From positions 496,001 to 560,000 of the forward strand of contig NZ_RCDB01000001.1 in assembly GCF_003651225.1 (NCBI RefSeq): DNA of 64,000 nt, in the 5' to 3' direction. Origin of the DNA: Microbacterium telephonicum (GTDB taxonomy: Bacteria; Actinomycetota; Actinomycetes; Actinomycetales; Microbacteriaceae). A program made the position numbers and the translations under genes. This document shows positions 1 to 8,345 of the stretch, piece by piece. The stretch's first letter is position 1; each line of letters starts with the position of its first letter. The notes under the pieces were generated by a model that made no database searches, was not told the DNA's origin, and worked only from the letters and a program-made list of their open reading frames with translations.

Positions 1-1
1 C

Positions 2-163
2 TATCAATCAGCCGAACTCGCCGACACCACCCGCGCGGCCCGCAACCTGAACCTCTACACCGCCGAACCCGGCACACCTCACGAAGACCGGATGAAGGTC
101 CTCACCAGTTGGGCCGCGACCGCAGCTTCGACGCCACAAGAAGGCGCCGCCACGCTCGACTGA
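2..163 (+). CDS. C-terminal end of MmyB-like HTH transcriptional regulator (partial, 5' end off window)
   Basis: The open frame enters from the left edge and ends at TGA 161-163, giving 53 residues. The segment reads LNLYTAEPGTPHEDRMKVL followed by TSWAA. This closely matches the C-terminus of the complete MmyB-type regulator at 38737-39633 (LLIYTAEPGT, then LLASWAA). MmyB-like regulators carry an N-terminal XRE helix-turn-helix and a C-terminal PAS-like domain thought to bind a small lipid or other ligand; only the last part of that domain is visible. The two genes are therefore paralogues. The stop is followed by a strong hairpin at 241-288. The family call rests on similarity to the second copy and recalled family motifs. 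Confidence 0.75.
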   Translation, partial: YQSAELADTTRAARNLNLYTAEPGTPHEDRMKVLTSWAATAASTPQEGAATLD

Positions 164-240
164 GATCTCCTACAGCGCGGTCTGGGGCCAACCTTCTGAC
201 GCGAAGAATGTCAGCGACGGAGAATGAGCCAAGCGGGCCA

Positions 241-288
241 GAAGCCTCCGGCCGACCGTCGCGTTTGGGACGGCAGGCCGGAGGCTTC
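241..288. terminator. Bidirectional hairpin terminator
   Basis: Two 13-nt arms, GAAGCCTCCGGCC (241-253) and GGCCGGAGGCTTC (276-288), are perfectly complementary. The 22-nt loop can pair further (CCGTC 256-260 with GACGG 269-273). It lies between the convergent MmyB-like gene (+) and DUF3500 gene (-). There is no clear T-tract, which is common for high-GC terminators. Confidence 0.8.
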
Positions 289-303
289 GGCGGATCGGGT
301 GCG

Positions 304-1575
304 CTATCCGTTCGACGGCGGGGTTCCGCCGTCACCCAGGGCGCCGCCCATACCGCCGGTGGCTGCTTGCTGGGTGACACTGCCCGCGTAGTCGTTGGTC
401 GGGTCGCGGTAGATGGTGTGCACGTGCCCCCAGCCGGATGTTGAGACGCCGTCGACGTCGGCCCCCGCGGAGCCCTGCTGGGCCTGGAAGGCGATGTAGA
501 CGTTCGGGCCGGAGATGGAGAAGTTGATGCCGTCGCCCGTGCTCATGTCGTACGTCGTCTCACCGGACCACGCGATCACGGTGGTGTCGAGCGTCGCTTC
601 GATCTCGGCGAGGGCGGCGGCGGTGGTCTCGCCGTCGGCCATGCCGACCCAGTTGGCCATCAGCTCGAGGAGAAGCTGCTTCTGCTCGTCGGTGAGGTCC
701 GCGCCCGTAAGCCCTGAGCCGGTGGAGAAGTCGCAGGTGTCGCCAGGGGCGCACATGCTGACGTCGCCGGACGTAAGGGTTGCCTGCTGCTCGGCAGTGA
801 GGCTGTCGAAGAACGCGAACGCGTCGGTGTAGATGCCGTCGAAGGGCTGCACCTCGTTGCCGCTCTCGTCGGTGTAAACGGCCGGCTGCACGCCCAGGTG
901 GGTGGGAGCGAAGGTGATCGCATCGGTGGATCCGTCCAGAGACGCGTTGATACCGAGGTGGTGGCCGCCGACCTGCACTTCCCAGGCGGTGGTGTCGGAG
1001 GGGTCGCCGAAGAACGCGATGTAGTACTGGCCGAGAGAGGTCTCGGTGCTGTTGCTGTTCTCGAGGAGGTACTGGTCGCCGTTCATGATGCCGACAACCG
1101 TGGCATACGCCTCGTCGCTGAGGAGCGCTTCGAGGACGGCCAGCGCGGCGGTCTTCTGCTCGTCCGTCAGATCTGCGAGATTGAGGCCGGCGCGCTCGAC
1201 GAAGGTGACGGGGAAGTTCGACCATGACGTGGTCTTCGTCTCGTCGTCGTACGCGTAGAGCACGGCTTCGCGCTGCTCATCGGACAGCGTCGCCAGGAAG
1301 GCCTCGGCAGCAGCGGTGGTGTCCGCGATGGTCTCGGCCGAGGTCGTCGCCGACGTGCTGGCCGCCGCGGTTGAGGTCGTCGTCGTTTCCTCCGACGTCG
1401 ATGACGTGCTGGTTGTGGTGGGAGTGACGGTCGTCGCGCCAGTAGCGCAGCCGGTGAGAGCGATCGACATGAGTACGATCCCGGCACCGATCGTCAGCGC
1501 CGGCTTCGCACGGCGAGGCGCCGCGGCGTCGGAGGATGTGCGGCGGAAGCGAGAGAAGGGGTTCGTCGTGTGCAT
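304..1575 (-). CDS. DUF3500 domain lipoprotein
   Basis: Predicted exported lipoprotein of 423 aa. I chose the ATG at 1575 because a GAAGG ribosome-binding site lies 8 nt upstream; an in-frame start at 1602 has none. The N-terminus has Arg residues, a hydrophobic run and a lipobox (ALTGC, Cys about residue 43), so it should be lipid-anchored outside the membrane. A Ser/Thr/Glu-rich linker (about residues 46-90) precedes the DUF3500 domain, which has two repeated stretches, LNLADLTDEQK and LTGADLTDEQK, and ends in a Gly-rich tail. Family members are secreted and have no established reaction. The nearest neighbour upstream on the same strand is the beta-helix operon, 302 bp away, with promoter-like motifs in between. 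It is probably a separate unit under the same control. Confidence 0.8.
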   Translation of the reverse strand: MHTTNPFSRFRRTSSDAAAPRRAKPALTIGAGIVLMSIALTGCATGATTVTPTTTSTSSTSEETTTTSTAAASTSATTSAETIADTTAAAEAFLATLSDEQREAVLYAYDDETKTTSWSNFPVTFVERAGLNLADLTDEQKTAALAVLEALLSDEAYATVVGIMNGDQYLLENSNSTETSLGQYYIAFFGDPSDTTAWEVQVGGHHLGINASLDGSTDAITFAPTHLGVQPAVYTDESGNEVQPFDGIYTDAFAFFDSLTAEQQATLTSGDVSMCAPGDTCDFSTGSGLTGADLTDEQKQLLLELMANWVGMADGETTAAALAEIEATLDTTVIAWSGETTYDMSTGDGINFSISGPNVYIAFQAQQGSAGADVDGVSTSGWGHVHTIYRDPTNDYAGSVTQQAATGGMGGALGDGGTPPSNG

Positions 1576-1603
1576 GCCCACAACCTTCGCCGCCCTCACC
1601 AAA

Positions 1604-1642
1604 TAGCTGCTTCATCAAACCTTGGACGCTTCTATGAAGCCG
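1604..1642 (-). promoter_or_regulatory. Candidate response-regulator site upstream of the DUF3500 gene
   Basis: On the minus strand this region reads GGCTTCATAGAAGCG (1641-1627), then a short spacer, then GATGAAGCAGCTA. On the plus strand TAGCTGCTTCAT (1604-1615) is identical over 12 nt to 7462-7473 in the two-component promoter. GCTTC-TAT-GAAGC at 1628-1640 is also a perfect palindrome. Binding by the adjacent OmpR-type regulator is inferred. Confidence 0.45.
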
Positions 1643-1740
1643 ACTGTTGGGCCCACTTTGGCGAAACGAGGCAGTCTGAGCTGATTGCGGAGTACGACGA
1701 CGCCACGAGACGCCGGCGCGGGGATCGCCGACGCCTCGCC

Positions 1741-1841
1741 GTGCGTCCGCATGGGACGCACGTGGGGTGAGAGCTTTCGGGCGCTACTCGCCCCAGGCGG
1801 TATTTACGCTTCCAGGCCGCGTGACGGGCGGTTTCCGTCAC
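1741..1841 (-). terminator. Tandem hairpins downstream of the beta-helix operon
   Basis: On transcripts leaving the minus-strand operon (stop at 1878) two stem-loops occur. The first is a 7-bp stem, GTGACGG/CCGTCAC (1821-1841), only 36 nt after the stop codon. The second is an 8-bp stem, GTGCGTCC/GGACGCAC (1741-1761), extended by one C-G pair. Neither has a T-tract. They probably terminate the five-gene operon before the DUF3500 promoter. Confidence 0.45.
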
Positions 1842-1877
1842 AGGCGTCCTGGAACGTGGATGTGTGGACTAAGACGC

Positions 1878-3620
1878 TCAGGGTCGCCGGCCGCCGCCAT
1901 TGCCGCCACCGCCTGGGCCGCCCATCCCGGAAGTCACGTTCGTGCCTTCGGTGACGGTGGTGGCCGTGACGCCGTTCACGGTTACGGTGTAGCTGCCGCC
2001 GTCCGTGATGCCGGGACCGCTGTAGAAGACGGCGGCGAAGGACTCCTCAGCCTCGAACGAGGCAATGGGCGCCCCCGAGGCATCCGTCACCTCGACGGTG
2101 TCGCCCGCCGAGCCGCTGACGGTCGCGGCGACCCATTGCTGCGCGCCGGTCGGTGCGACCAGGACGCTGCCGGCGATGAAGACCTCGCCGCCGTCCATGG
2201 CGATGTCGCCGTTGGCGTCGACTGCGCCCTCGCCGCCGGCCGAGCTCGGTCCGGCCACGGTGGTGGTGCCGCCGGTGAACGAGATGGAACCGTTGGAGTC
2301 AAGGCCGTCGCCACCGGCGACCACTCGCAGTGTCCCGCCCGAGACGGTGAGGGTCTCGCCGGTGGCCGCCTCGCCGCCACCGCCCATACCGCCCTGACTG
2401 GTCGTCGTGGTGCCGCTCGCGGCGTTCACGCCATCGTCGCTCGCGGTGACGTCCACGGTGCCACCCGAGACGGCGATGGCCGCGGCTTCGAGTCCCTCGA
2501 CGGACTCGGTGACGGTGACGTCGCCGTCACGGATCTCGAGCGTCTGCTCGGCGTGGATGCCGTCGTCGCCGGAGGTCACCGTCACGGTCCCACCGCCGAT
2601 TCCGATCGAGCCGTCGGAGTGCACGCCGTCGTCGGCCGCGTCGATCGTGACGTCTCCGCTCTCGATTACCGCGACCACGCCCGCGGACACGCCCTTGGGA
2701 GAGGCATCGGCGGCGGAGGCGTCCGACCCCGCTACCAGGTCGACGGTGCCGCCCGTAATGACGACATCGGTCGTCGCGGCGAAGCCGTCGTCGCCGCTCG
2801 TCGCGGTCACGTCGCCGCCCGAGACGACGATGAAGCCCTGCGTCGCGTCCTCATCCTGATCACTCTTGAGAGCGTCGCCGCCGGCGTCGAGTGCGAGCGT
2901 TCCGCCGGCGACGGTGAGCGAGTCCTTGCCGCGCAGCGCGTCATCCACGGCGTCGACGGTGATCTCGCCTGACAGGATGACGAGGTCGTCGGTGCTGGCG
3001 ATGCCGTCGTTGCCGTTGCCCGATACCTCGAGCGTGCCCGAGCCGGTGATGGTGAGGTCGGCGTCGCTGTAGATGGCTGCGTTCGCTTCCGCGTCGTCGG
3101 CGTAGGACGACGTGTCCGAGACGGTGTTGGTTGTCCCGTCGGCGAGGGCGATCACGACGTCGTCGGCAGTCGTCACGGTGATGGCGGGGGAGTCGGATGC
3201 GGAGATCTCGGCCTCGTCCAGGATCAGCACGACCTGTGCGTCATCGGGCGCCGCGACAACGATTTGGCCGTCGAGCGATCCGGAGAGGCGGAACACGCCG
3301 GCCTGGGTGATCGTGACGGTGGTTCCGTCCACGGTCACGGCGTCGGAGTCGGACGAGGCGGACGACCCGCTGAGGGTGATTTCGACGGCGTCGGATTCGG
3401 ACCACTCGTCATCGCCCACCACGGTGACGTCGGCGTTTGCGGCGAGCACGGCGTCGGCGGTCAGATCCGAGTCCACGACGGCCGTCGTTTCGACGGTGGT
3501 GGTGTCCTCGCTCGTGGTCGAGGTGGACGACGACGCGACGGTCTGCGTGGCGCAACCGGCGAGCACCAGCGCGGCGACGGAGAGGGGAATGGCGGTCAGT
3601 GTCAGGCGGCGTCGGAGCAT
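1878..3620 (-). CDS. Beta-helical carbohydrate-binding-domain lipoprotein (Cthe_2159-like)
   Basis: 580 aa from ATG 3620. Longer readings to 3851 would run inside the preceding VTC gene and give a basic, non-protein-like leader. The N-terminus has Arg residues, a hydrophobic segment and the lipobox LVLAGC (Cys about residue 22), followed by a Ser/Thr-rich linker. The body is a series of about nine short repeats ending in motifs such as GNDGI, GDALK, DDGFA, DDGVH, DDGIH, DDGVN and GDGLD. This is the pattern of Cthe_2159-type right-handed beta-helices, whose founding member binds calcium and acidic polysaccharide. The protein ends in a Gly-rich tail. It is the last gene of the VTC/DUF4956 operon and overlaps VTC by 19 bp. 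I infer a surface-anchored binder of an anionic glycan or polymer; there is no catalytic evidence. Confidence 0.85.
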   Translation of the reverse strand: MLRRRLTLTAIPLSVAALVLAGCATQTVASSSTSTTSEDTTTVETTAVVDSDLTADAVLAANADVTVVGDDEWSESDAVEITLSGSSASSDSDAVTVDGTTVTITQAGVFRLSGSLDGQIVVAAPDDAQVVLILDEAEISASDSPAITVTTADDVVIALADGTTNTVSDTSSYADDAEANAAIYSDADLTITGSGTLEVSGNGNDGIASTDDLVILSGEITVDAVDDALRGKDSLTVAGGTLALDAGGDALKSDQDEDATQGFIVVSGGDVTATSGDDGFAATTDVVITGGTVDLVAGSDASAADASPKGVSAGVVAVIESGDVTIDAADDGVHSDGSIGIGGGTVTVTSGDDGIHAEQTLEIRDGDVTVTESVEGLEAAAIAVSGGTVDVTASDDGVNAASGTTTTSQGGMGGGGEAATGETLTVSGGTLRVVAGGDGLDSNGSISFTGGTTTVAGPSSAGGEGAVDANGDIAMDGGEVFIAGSVLVAPTGAQQWVAATVSGSAGDTVEVTDASGAPIASFEAEESFAAVFYSGPGITDGGSYTVTVNGVTATTVTEGTNVTSGMGGPGGGGNGGGRRP

Positions 3621-4483
3621 GCTGCGTCCTCGATTCGGGTCGGGATGGGAAGAGTTCGTGCCGCGGCCATCGGGCTGGTCGGTGCAGTGACCGTGGTCCG
3701 GCGGGCGTGGACGGGGCGATGTGCGTCTTGGAAGTCGGAGAAGGGCCCGCGCAGCAGGCGCGCCCAGCGGTTGCGGGGCAGTTCGGGGTGCAGTGCGGCG
3801 AGGCCGGTCGCGTACTTGCTGACCGTGGCGGGGCGGTGCCCGGAGCGCCACAGTAGCCGGTCAACGGCGGACGCGCTCGACCCGGATTTGGTCTCGACGA
3901 TCGCCAGGCGCGGGAGCGTGAAGCCGTGGCCGTCGGCCTCGATCCACTCGAGCTCGGTGTCGATGGTCGCACGTCCGGCACCGTCGGGGGCCAGGAGCGT
4001 CGCGCGGCGGTACCGGGTCATGAGCGTCGCGTCGAGCTCGTCTGCCCGCTCGGATGCCACTCCGATCGTGGCTAGTGCATCGGCGACGTCGTCGCGGGCG
4101 TCGGGTGTGAGTTCGCCGCGTCGCCGCGGATCGTACTCGTCGCGCTCCTTGACGGTCGTGCCCCGGGCCCCGCGCGTCTTGATCTCAAGGTACGAAGAGC
4201 CGGTGTCGAGGTAGCTGCGGGTGCGGAGCTTGAATCGGCGTCGCCGCTGCTGCGCGGCCATCCGGAAGCTCAGCAGGTCGGGGGTGTCGAAGTACACCGA
4301 TTCGTAAGCGAAGTCGCGTGCACCGTCGATCTCGAGCACGCGGGTGCCTTCGTCGAGTCCGGCGAGCACGGCCGCGAGATCCGCACGGGGGACAACGTAC
4401 TTGCGGTCCACGCGCGTAAGGAGGGATGCCTCCGCCACGATCTCCTCGAGGGACACCGCGTCGAAACGGTCGAGCGCGATCAT
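3602..4483 (-). CDS. VTC-domain protein (polyphosphate-polymerase-like)
   Basis: 293 aa. It shows the hallmarks of the VTC/triphosphate-tunnel fold: an early RVDRKYVV strand (about 24-31), a Tyr/Phe-Asp pair in SVYFDTP, a run of basic residues QQRRRRFKLRTR, then YLEIKTRG, TVKERDEY, MTRYRRATLL, DTELEW and AIVETKSG. In yeast Vtc4 such alternating acidic and basic strands line the tunnel that makes polyphosphate from ATP. Bacterial homologues are usually next to DUF4956 proteins, as here (ATGA overlap with 4480-5169). The last 50 residues are low-complexity and basic, unlike the domain core. It may polymerise or bind phosphate chains at the inner membrane; enzymatic activity is inferred. Confidence 0.88.
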   Translation of the reverse strand: MIALDRFDAVSLEEIVAEASLLTRVDRKYVVPRADLAAVLAGLDEGTRVLEIDGARDFAYESVYFDTPDLLSFRMAAQQRRRRFKLRTRSYLDTGSSYLEIKTRGARGTTVKERDEYDPRRRGELTPDARDDVADALATIGVASERADELDATLMTRYRRATLLAPDGAGRATIDTELEWIEADGHGFTLPRLAIVETKSGSSASAVDRLLWRSGHRPATVSKYATGLAALHPELPRNRWARLLRGPFSDFQDAHRPVHARRTTVTAPTSPMAAARTLPIPTRIEDAACSDAA

Positions 4484-5169
4484 CGCCGTGCCTCCGCGAG
4501 GTTCGAGTCTGAGACCACGGCCGCGCCGGACGCGGCGGTGGCAGGTTGGACGGCACGTGCGCGCGTGGCGGCCGCGTCCGTCGTCGTGGTCACGGTGCGC
4601 GACATCCGGCGCGTCCGGGCCAGGTCGATTCGGTAGCGGACGTCTACGAGGGTGGTGTCGTTGACCAGATCGAGTTCTTGCACGGTGACGGAGGTGACGG
4701 TGCCGCCGAGACGCTGCCCGAGTTCGGTGCGAAGCACCTGCTCATCGCTGACCGCACGGTCCAGTCGCACGATCTGGTGTCGGCTGCGGGCCAGCAGCGC
4801 GGGGTGGTCCGCGGCCCACAGCACGGCGAGCATGAGCGCGATGAGTCCGACCACGGGCCAGGGATCGGTCTGCGGTAGGCCGGACAGGAGTCCGATCGCG
4901 AGCGCTGCGAAGTAGTACGCGACTTCGCGCTGCGAGATCTCGGATGAGCGCAGTCGGATGATCGATAGCACCCCGAAAAGTCCCAGTCCGAGTCCCATCG
5001 CCACCTCCGCGGTGCCGAGCACGGCGGCGACGGCCATGACGCCCACGTTCACGCCCATGAACGCGACAACGAGATCGCGGCGGCGGTGCCGGCGGTAGTA
5101 GAGCCCGAGGCTGAGGATGATTGCGGCGGCCAGGTCGACAGCGAACAGGATCAGTGCGCTGGTGGTCAT
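4480..5169 (-). CDS. DUF4956 domain membrane protein
   Basis: 229 aa from ATG 5169, chosen because an AGGAGG site lies at the right distance and the start overlaps the upstream stop by 4 bp. Four hydrophobic segments fill residues 1-120: LILFAVDLAAAIILSLGLYY, a segment around VGVMAVAAVLG, the LGLFGVLSIIRLRSSEIS stretch, and AIGLLSGLP followed by VVGLIALMLAVLW. The phrase IIRLRSSEISQREVAYYF is the most conserved part of the family. The cytoplasmic C-terminal half resembles an ACT-like fold and ends in a Thr/Ala-rich tail. DUF4956 proteins almost always accompany VTC-domain proteins, and are presumed membrane partners of the polymer-forming enzyme. The precise function is unknown. Confidence 0.85.
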   Translation of the reverse strand: MTTSALILFAVDLAAAIILSLGLYYRRHRRRDLVVAFMGVNVGVMAVAAVLGTAEVAMGLGLGLFGVLSIIRLRSSEISQREVAYYFAALAIGLLSGLPQTDPWPVVGLIALMLAVLWAADHPALLARSRHQIVRLDRAVSDEQVLRTELGQRLGGTVTSVTVQELDLVNDTTLVDVRYRIDLARTRRMSRTVTTTTDAAATRARAVQPATAASGAAVVSDSNLAEARR

Positions 5170-6326
5170 GGGTTCCTCCTGATGGTGAAGCGTTCGGATT
5201 CCATCCCAGTTGCGGCACCTTGGTGGTTGCTTGGACGGGTATCTGGGGCGGGTCTGAATTGACGGCCGCCTGCATGCTCGCGGAACACGAAGCTGCGTTG
5301 TACGCCGTAGCTGGTGACGAACAGCACCGCTTCCGTCGCGATCTTTGCGACGATCAGGGGGATGCCGAATCCGGTCAACGCCTCCAGCCAGACGACGTTG
5401 GACGCCAGCAGCGCGACCGCCAATAACGCGTACCGCAGCGCCTGACCTGGCATCCGACCCCGCCCGGCTGGTGAAGTCATCGAGCCGCGGAAGACCATGT
5501 GCCGGTTGACGGCGAAATTGACCGACGCGCTCAACACGCGGGCAGCGACGATCGACGGGACGAGGAGGCCGGTGAGCGCGTTGAGGATGAGCAGAGCCAC
5601 CGTGTCGACCGCGAACGCTAGCAGCGACGAGCCGGCGAACAGCACGAGCGGCAGTGCGACGCGCGCGGAATCGACGAGGGGGCGGAAGTGACTGGACGCG
5701 TTGCCTTCGAGATACACCGTCTCGATCGGGATCTCCCGGGTCGTCACGCCGTCGCGGCGGCAGCGCAGCAGCACGTTCTGCTCGAACTCTAACCGTTCGC
5801 CCGGCTGACCACGCACCCACCCCAGAAGATCGGACGGGATGCCGCGCAACCCGGTCTGCGAGTCAGTCAGGCTCCACCCGGCCGCAAGCCGGAACACGGC
5901 GCGCGCGAGCGCGTTCCCCGCTCGACTGCGCACCGGGACGCGGCCAGTGAACGAGCGACAACCCAGCACCAGCGTCGGAGTGCCGACGGCGGCGTCCTCG
6001 CGCAGCGCGTCGGCGACGCGCAGGATGTCGTGCACGGTGTGCTGACCATCGGCGTCCGCCGTCACGACATCATTCCCGGGATGCGTCGCCATCACGTAGT
6101 CGAGGCCGGTCTTCAACGCGGCCCCCTTGCCCCGGTTTGCGTCGTGGCGCAGCACCCTCGCTCCGAGTGCCTCGACTCGGGTGAACGTCTCTGCGAAACC
6201 GGGTCCGCTGCCGTCATCGACCACGACTACCTCGAGATCTGAATCCGCGTCGAGAAGTCCCGCGACGACCGGCTCGAGTCGCGCGCCGGGCTCGTAGGCG
6301 GGGATCAGCACAATCATGGTCATCAC
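5166..6326 (-). CDS. GT2 glycosyltransferase fused to a GtrA-like membrane domain
   Basis: 386 aa. Residues 1-215 form a GT-A glycosyltransferase of the dolichol-phosphate-mannose-synthase type: IVLIPAYEPG, VVVVDDGSG, NRGKGAALKTGL and the metal-binding TADADGQH. Residues about 222-355 form a GtrA-like domain with four membrane helices, ending near SYGVQRSFVFRE. Such fusions make polyprenyl-phosphate sugars and help to flip them, feeding surface glycosylation. The gene overlaps both neighbours by 4 bp (GTGA start at 6326, stop over the DUF4956 ATG), so it belongs to the same transcript. It may supply lipid-linked sugar for decorating the Ser/Thr-rich proteins nearby or for a polymer made by this operon; that is inference. 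Confidence 0.88.
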   Translation of the reverse strand: MMTMIVLIPAYEPGARLEPVVAGLLDADSDLEVVVVDDGSGPGFAETFTRVEALGARVLRHDANRGKGAALKTGLDYVMATHPGNDVVTADADGQHTVHDILRVADALREDAAVGTPTLVLGCRSFTGRVPVRSRAGNALARAVFRLAAGWSLTDSQTGLRGIPSDLLGWVRGQPGERLEFEQNVLLRCRRDGVTTREIPIETVYLEGNASSHFRPLVDSARVALPLVLFAGSSLLAFAVDTVALLILNALTGLLVPSIVAARVLSASVNFAVNRHMVFRGSMTSPAGRGRMPGQALRYALLAVALLASNVVWLEALTGFGIPLIVAKIATEAVLFVTSYGVQRSFVFREHAGGRQFRPAPDTRPSNHQGAATGMESERFTIRRNP

Positions 6327-7291
6327 CCCGCGACGTAGAGGATGTCGCTGGTGCCGCGTTCGCCACCGTTGGAGGGCTGGTTCACGACCTCGCCGTTGAA
6401 GTACATGGTCGAGGAGCCGCCGCCGTCGAGGTTGTACGCCGTGGTCGCCCCGAGGCCGGTCATGATGTCCGCGAGCTCAGTCAGGGTGACCCCGGCGCTG
6501 TACCCTTCTTGGCGGCCATCGACGACAACGAACACGAGGTGGTTTTCGTCAATCACGCCGACCGCGGTCCGCGGCTGGTCCCCCTGGATCGAGTGGTTCC
6601 CGAAGTTGGTGTCGACCTCCTGCGTCTCGATGCCGTCCACGACGGCACCGTCCTCGACGATGGCCGGTCCGAAGCTCAGAGTGTTCCACGCACCGGCAGC
6701 GAGTAGCTCGTCGGCGCTCGTCGCGGTCTCGTCGTACACCTCGACCGTGCCGTCCGTGTAGAACACGAGCCCCGCGCGCGCCGGTTCGTCGCGGTACACG
6801 ACGCCGTTGCGGATCACGATGCCGGTGTCGCGGAAGCCGTAGTAGTCGCCGTTGACGGCGAAGATCGCCCCGTTGTCCGCAGCGATCTGACTGGTGAGTT
6901 CGGTGATGTTCTCACCGAACTGGTCCTTCGCGAAGGCGCTCCGCAGGGCCGTGGCATCCGACAGCACCACGTCGGCGACGTAGTACGTAACGGTATCGTC
7001 GCCCGACCCCTCGGTAACCGTGCTGACCGTGACCGACGTCTCGCCGTCGGTATAGGAGGTGTCGGTGACGGTGGCCTCCGCTGTCTCCTCCGTCGTCTCC
7101 GTCGCCTCGGTGGTGGCGCTCGACGTGTCATCCGACGTGGAGTTTTGCGCCTCGTACTCCGACACATCGGCAATCTCGACGTGCTCGACGAGGAAGCGGT
7201 CGGCAGCCCACGCGGCCGCGCCACCGCCCGTCAGGGCGACGACGAGACCGGACGCAATCAAGGTGTTCCGGGTTCGTCTCTTCATGTCCAT
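6323..7291 (-). CDS. Exported phosphodiester glycosidase (NAGPA/DUF2233) family protein
   Basis: 322 aa, first gene of the minus-strand operon. A hydrophobic segment at about residues 11-30 (ASGLVVALTGGGAAAWA) is a signal peptide or anchor. A Ser/Thr/Glu-rich linker (about 50-80) leads to a NAGPA domain (about 95-322) with the family signatures FAVNGDYYG, SFGPAIVEDG, QPRTAVGV and NLDGGGSSTM. The mammalian relative removes GlcNAc from GlcNAc-1-phospho-mannose; bacterial members are thought to cut sugar-phosphodiester bonds on extracytoplasmic polymers. Beside a VTC protein and a glycosyltransferase this suggests trimming or turnover of a phosphodiester-linked surface polymer. Start 7291 lacks a clear ribosome-binding site; ATG 7285 is possible. 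Confidence 0.88.
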   Translation of the reverse strand: MDMKRRTRNTLIASGLVVALTGGGAAAWAADRFLVEHVEIADVSEYEAQNSTSDDTSSATTEATETTEETAEATVTDTSYTDGETSVTVSTVTEGSGDDTVTYYVADVVLSDATALRSAFAKDQFGENITELTSQIAADNGAIFAVNGDYYGFRDTGIVIRNGVVYRDEPARAGLVFYTDGTVEVYDETATSADELLAAGAWNTLSFGPAIVEDGAVVDGIETQEVDTNFGNHSIQGDQPRTAVGVIDENHLVFVVVDGRQEGYSAGVTLTELADIMTGLGATTAYNLDGGGSSTMYFNGEVVNQPSNGGERGTSDILYVAG

Positions 7292-7610
7292 GCGTCATGA
7301 ATACGGGGCGGACCTAAATCGGCCATTGCCCAGTCCTATGAACCGGCATTGAGCCCGAGGCGACGGGCAGTTACATGAAGCGCAAAGGCGAATGGTCAGG
7401 TTAGGCACGTCTACAAGGAGCGCACGCGCACCTGAAGCCTCCTGACCTCGAACGCTGGCTTTAGCTGCTTCATAGGAACCGTGAAGGTTTCGGCCGCACG
7501 GTAGCGGGAGCAGGATCCGATCGCCACCGTCCCACACCGTCTTCGACGGACGGGCCAAGTGACCCGAGCGGACATTGGACCATCCGATTCGAAACCGGGA
7601 AGCTAGAACT
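7292..7610. promoter_or_regulatory. Divergent intergenic region with repeated GCTTCAT-type elements
   Basis: This 319-bp region separates the minus-strand operon from the plus-strand two-component system and holds no gene. Related elements occur on both strands. GCTTCATAGGAACCG (7467-7481, +) is followed by TGAAGG. On the minus strand GCGCTTCATGTAACTG lies at 7383-7368 and CCGGTTCATAGGACTGG at 7345-7329. They resemble the elements at 1604-1642 and 9829-9866. Arrangement as repeated half sites in front of an OmpR-family regulator suggests autoregulation. Promoter hexamers could not be fixed with confidence. Confidence 0.5.
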
Positions 7611-8345
7611 ATGACATTCCCAGCCCCCAGGCCAGCGCCGCTTACGAGGCCCGACGGGGCGCCGATTCGCGCGCTCGTCGTAGACGACGAGGCGAACCTC
7701 AGCGAACTGCTGCGCATGGCGCTGCGCAACGAGGGCTGGGATGCGCGAACTGCCGCGAACGGGCAGGAGGCGCTCAACGTCATCCGCGAGTTCTCCCCAG
7801 ATTTGCTCGTGCTCGATGTGATGATGCCCGGGCTCGACGGGTTGGAGCTGCTACGACGCGTCCGCGCGACCGGCAACGACATCCCCGTTCTCTTCCTGAC
7901 CGCGAAGGACGCTGTCGAGGACCGCATCGCGGGAATCTCCGCCGGCGGCGACGACTACGTGACCAAGCCGTTCAACCTCGAGGAGGTCATCCTCAGACTT
8001 CGCGGTATGGCGCGCCGGCACGTTGCTGCAGTCGCCGACGAGGATCCCCGACTTCACGTCGCCGACCTCACGCTCGACGAGGACACGTACGAGGTGGAAC
8101 GAGGCGGGACTCCGATCAAGCTGACCGCGAAGGAGTTCGACCTCTTGAGGTACCTCATGCAGAACCCCCGCCGAGTGCTCAGCAAGGCGCAGATCCTGGA
8201 TCAGGTCTGGAGCTACGATTTCGGCGGAAACTCAAGCGTCGTCGAGATCTATATCTCCTACCTGCGGAAGAAGATCGACACGCTCGGCGAGCCTCTGATC
8301 CATACCGTGCGAGGCGTCGGCTACACCATCAAGCCCAGCTCATGA
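7611..8345 (+). CDS. OmpR-family response regulator
   Basis: 244 aa from ATG 7611. The receiver domain (about 18-130) has the acidic pair VVDDE, the phospho-acceptor Asp in LLVLDVMMPG, Thr/Ala in LFLTAKD and the conserved Lys in DYVTKPFN. A winged-helix DNA-binding domain follows (about 148-243), with LTAKEFDLLRYLM, VLSKAQILDQVW and the ending TVRGVGYTI. It is the partner of the kinase at 8342, overlapping by 4 bp. Its likely targets are the flanking surface and redox operons, whose promoters carry related sequence elements. The signal is unknown. Confidence 0.95.
   Translation: MTFPAPRPAPLTRPDGAPIRALVVDDEANLSELLRMALRNEGWDARTAANGQEALNVIREFSPDLLVLDVMMPGLDGLELLRRVRATGNDIPVLFLTAKDAVEDRIAGISAGGDDYVTKPFNLEEVILRLRGMARRHVAAVADEDPRLHVADLTLDEDTYEVERGGTPIKLTAKEFDLLRYLMQNPRRVLSKAQILDQVWSYDFGGNSSVVEIYISYLRKKIDTLGEPLIHTVRGVGYTIKPSS

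Noticed and set aside
3621..3851. Longer start for the beta-helix lipoprotein
   Set aside because: The extension would read in a second frame of the VTC gene and place the lipobox 100 residues inside the protein.
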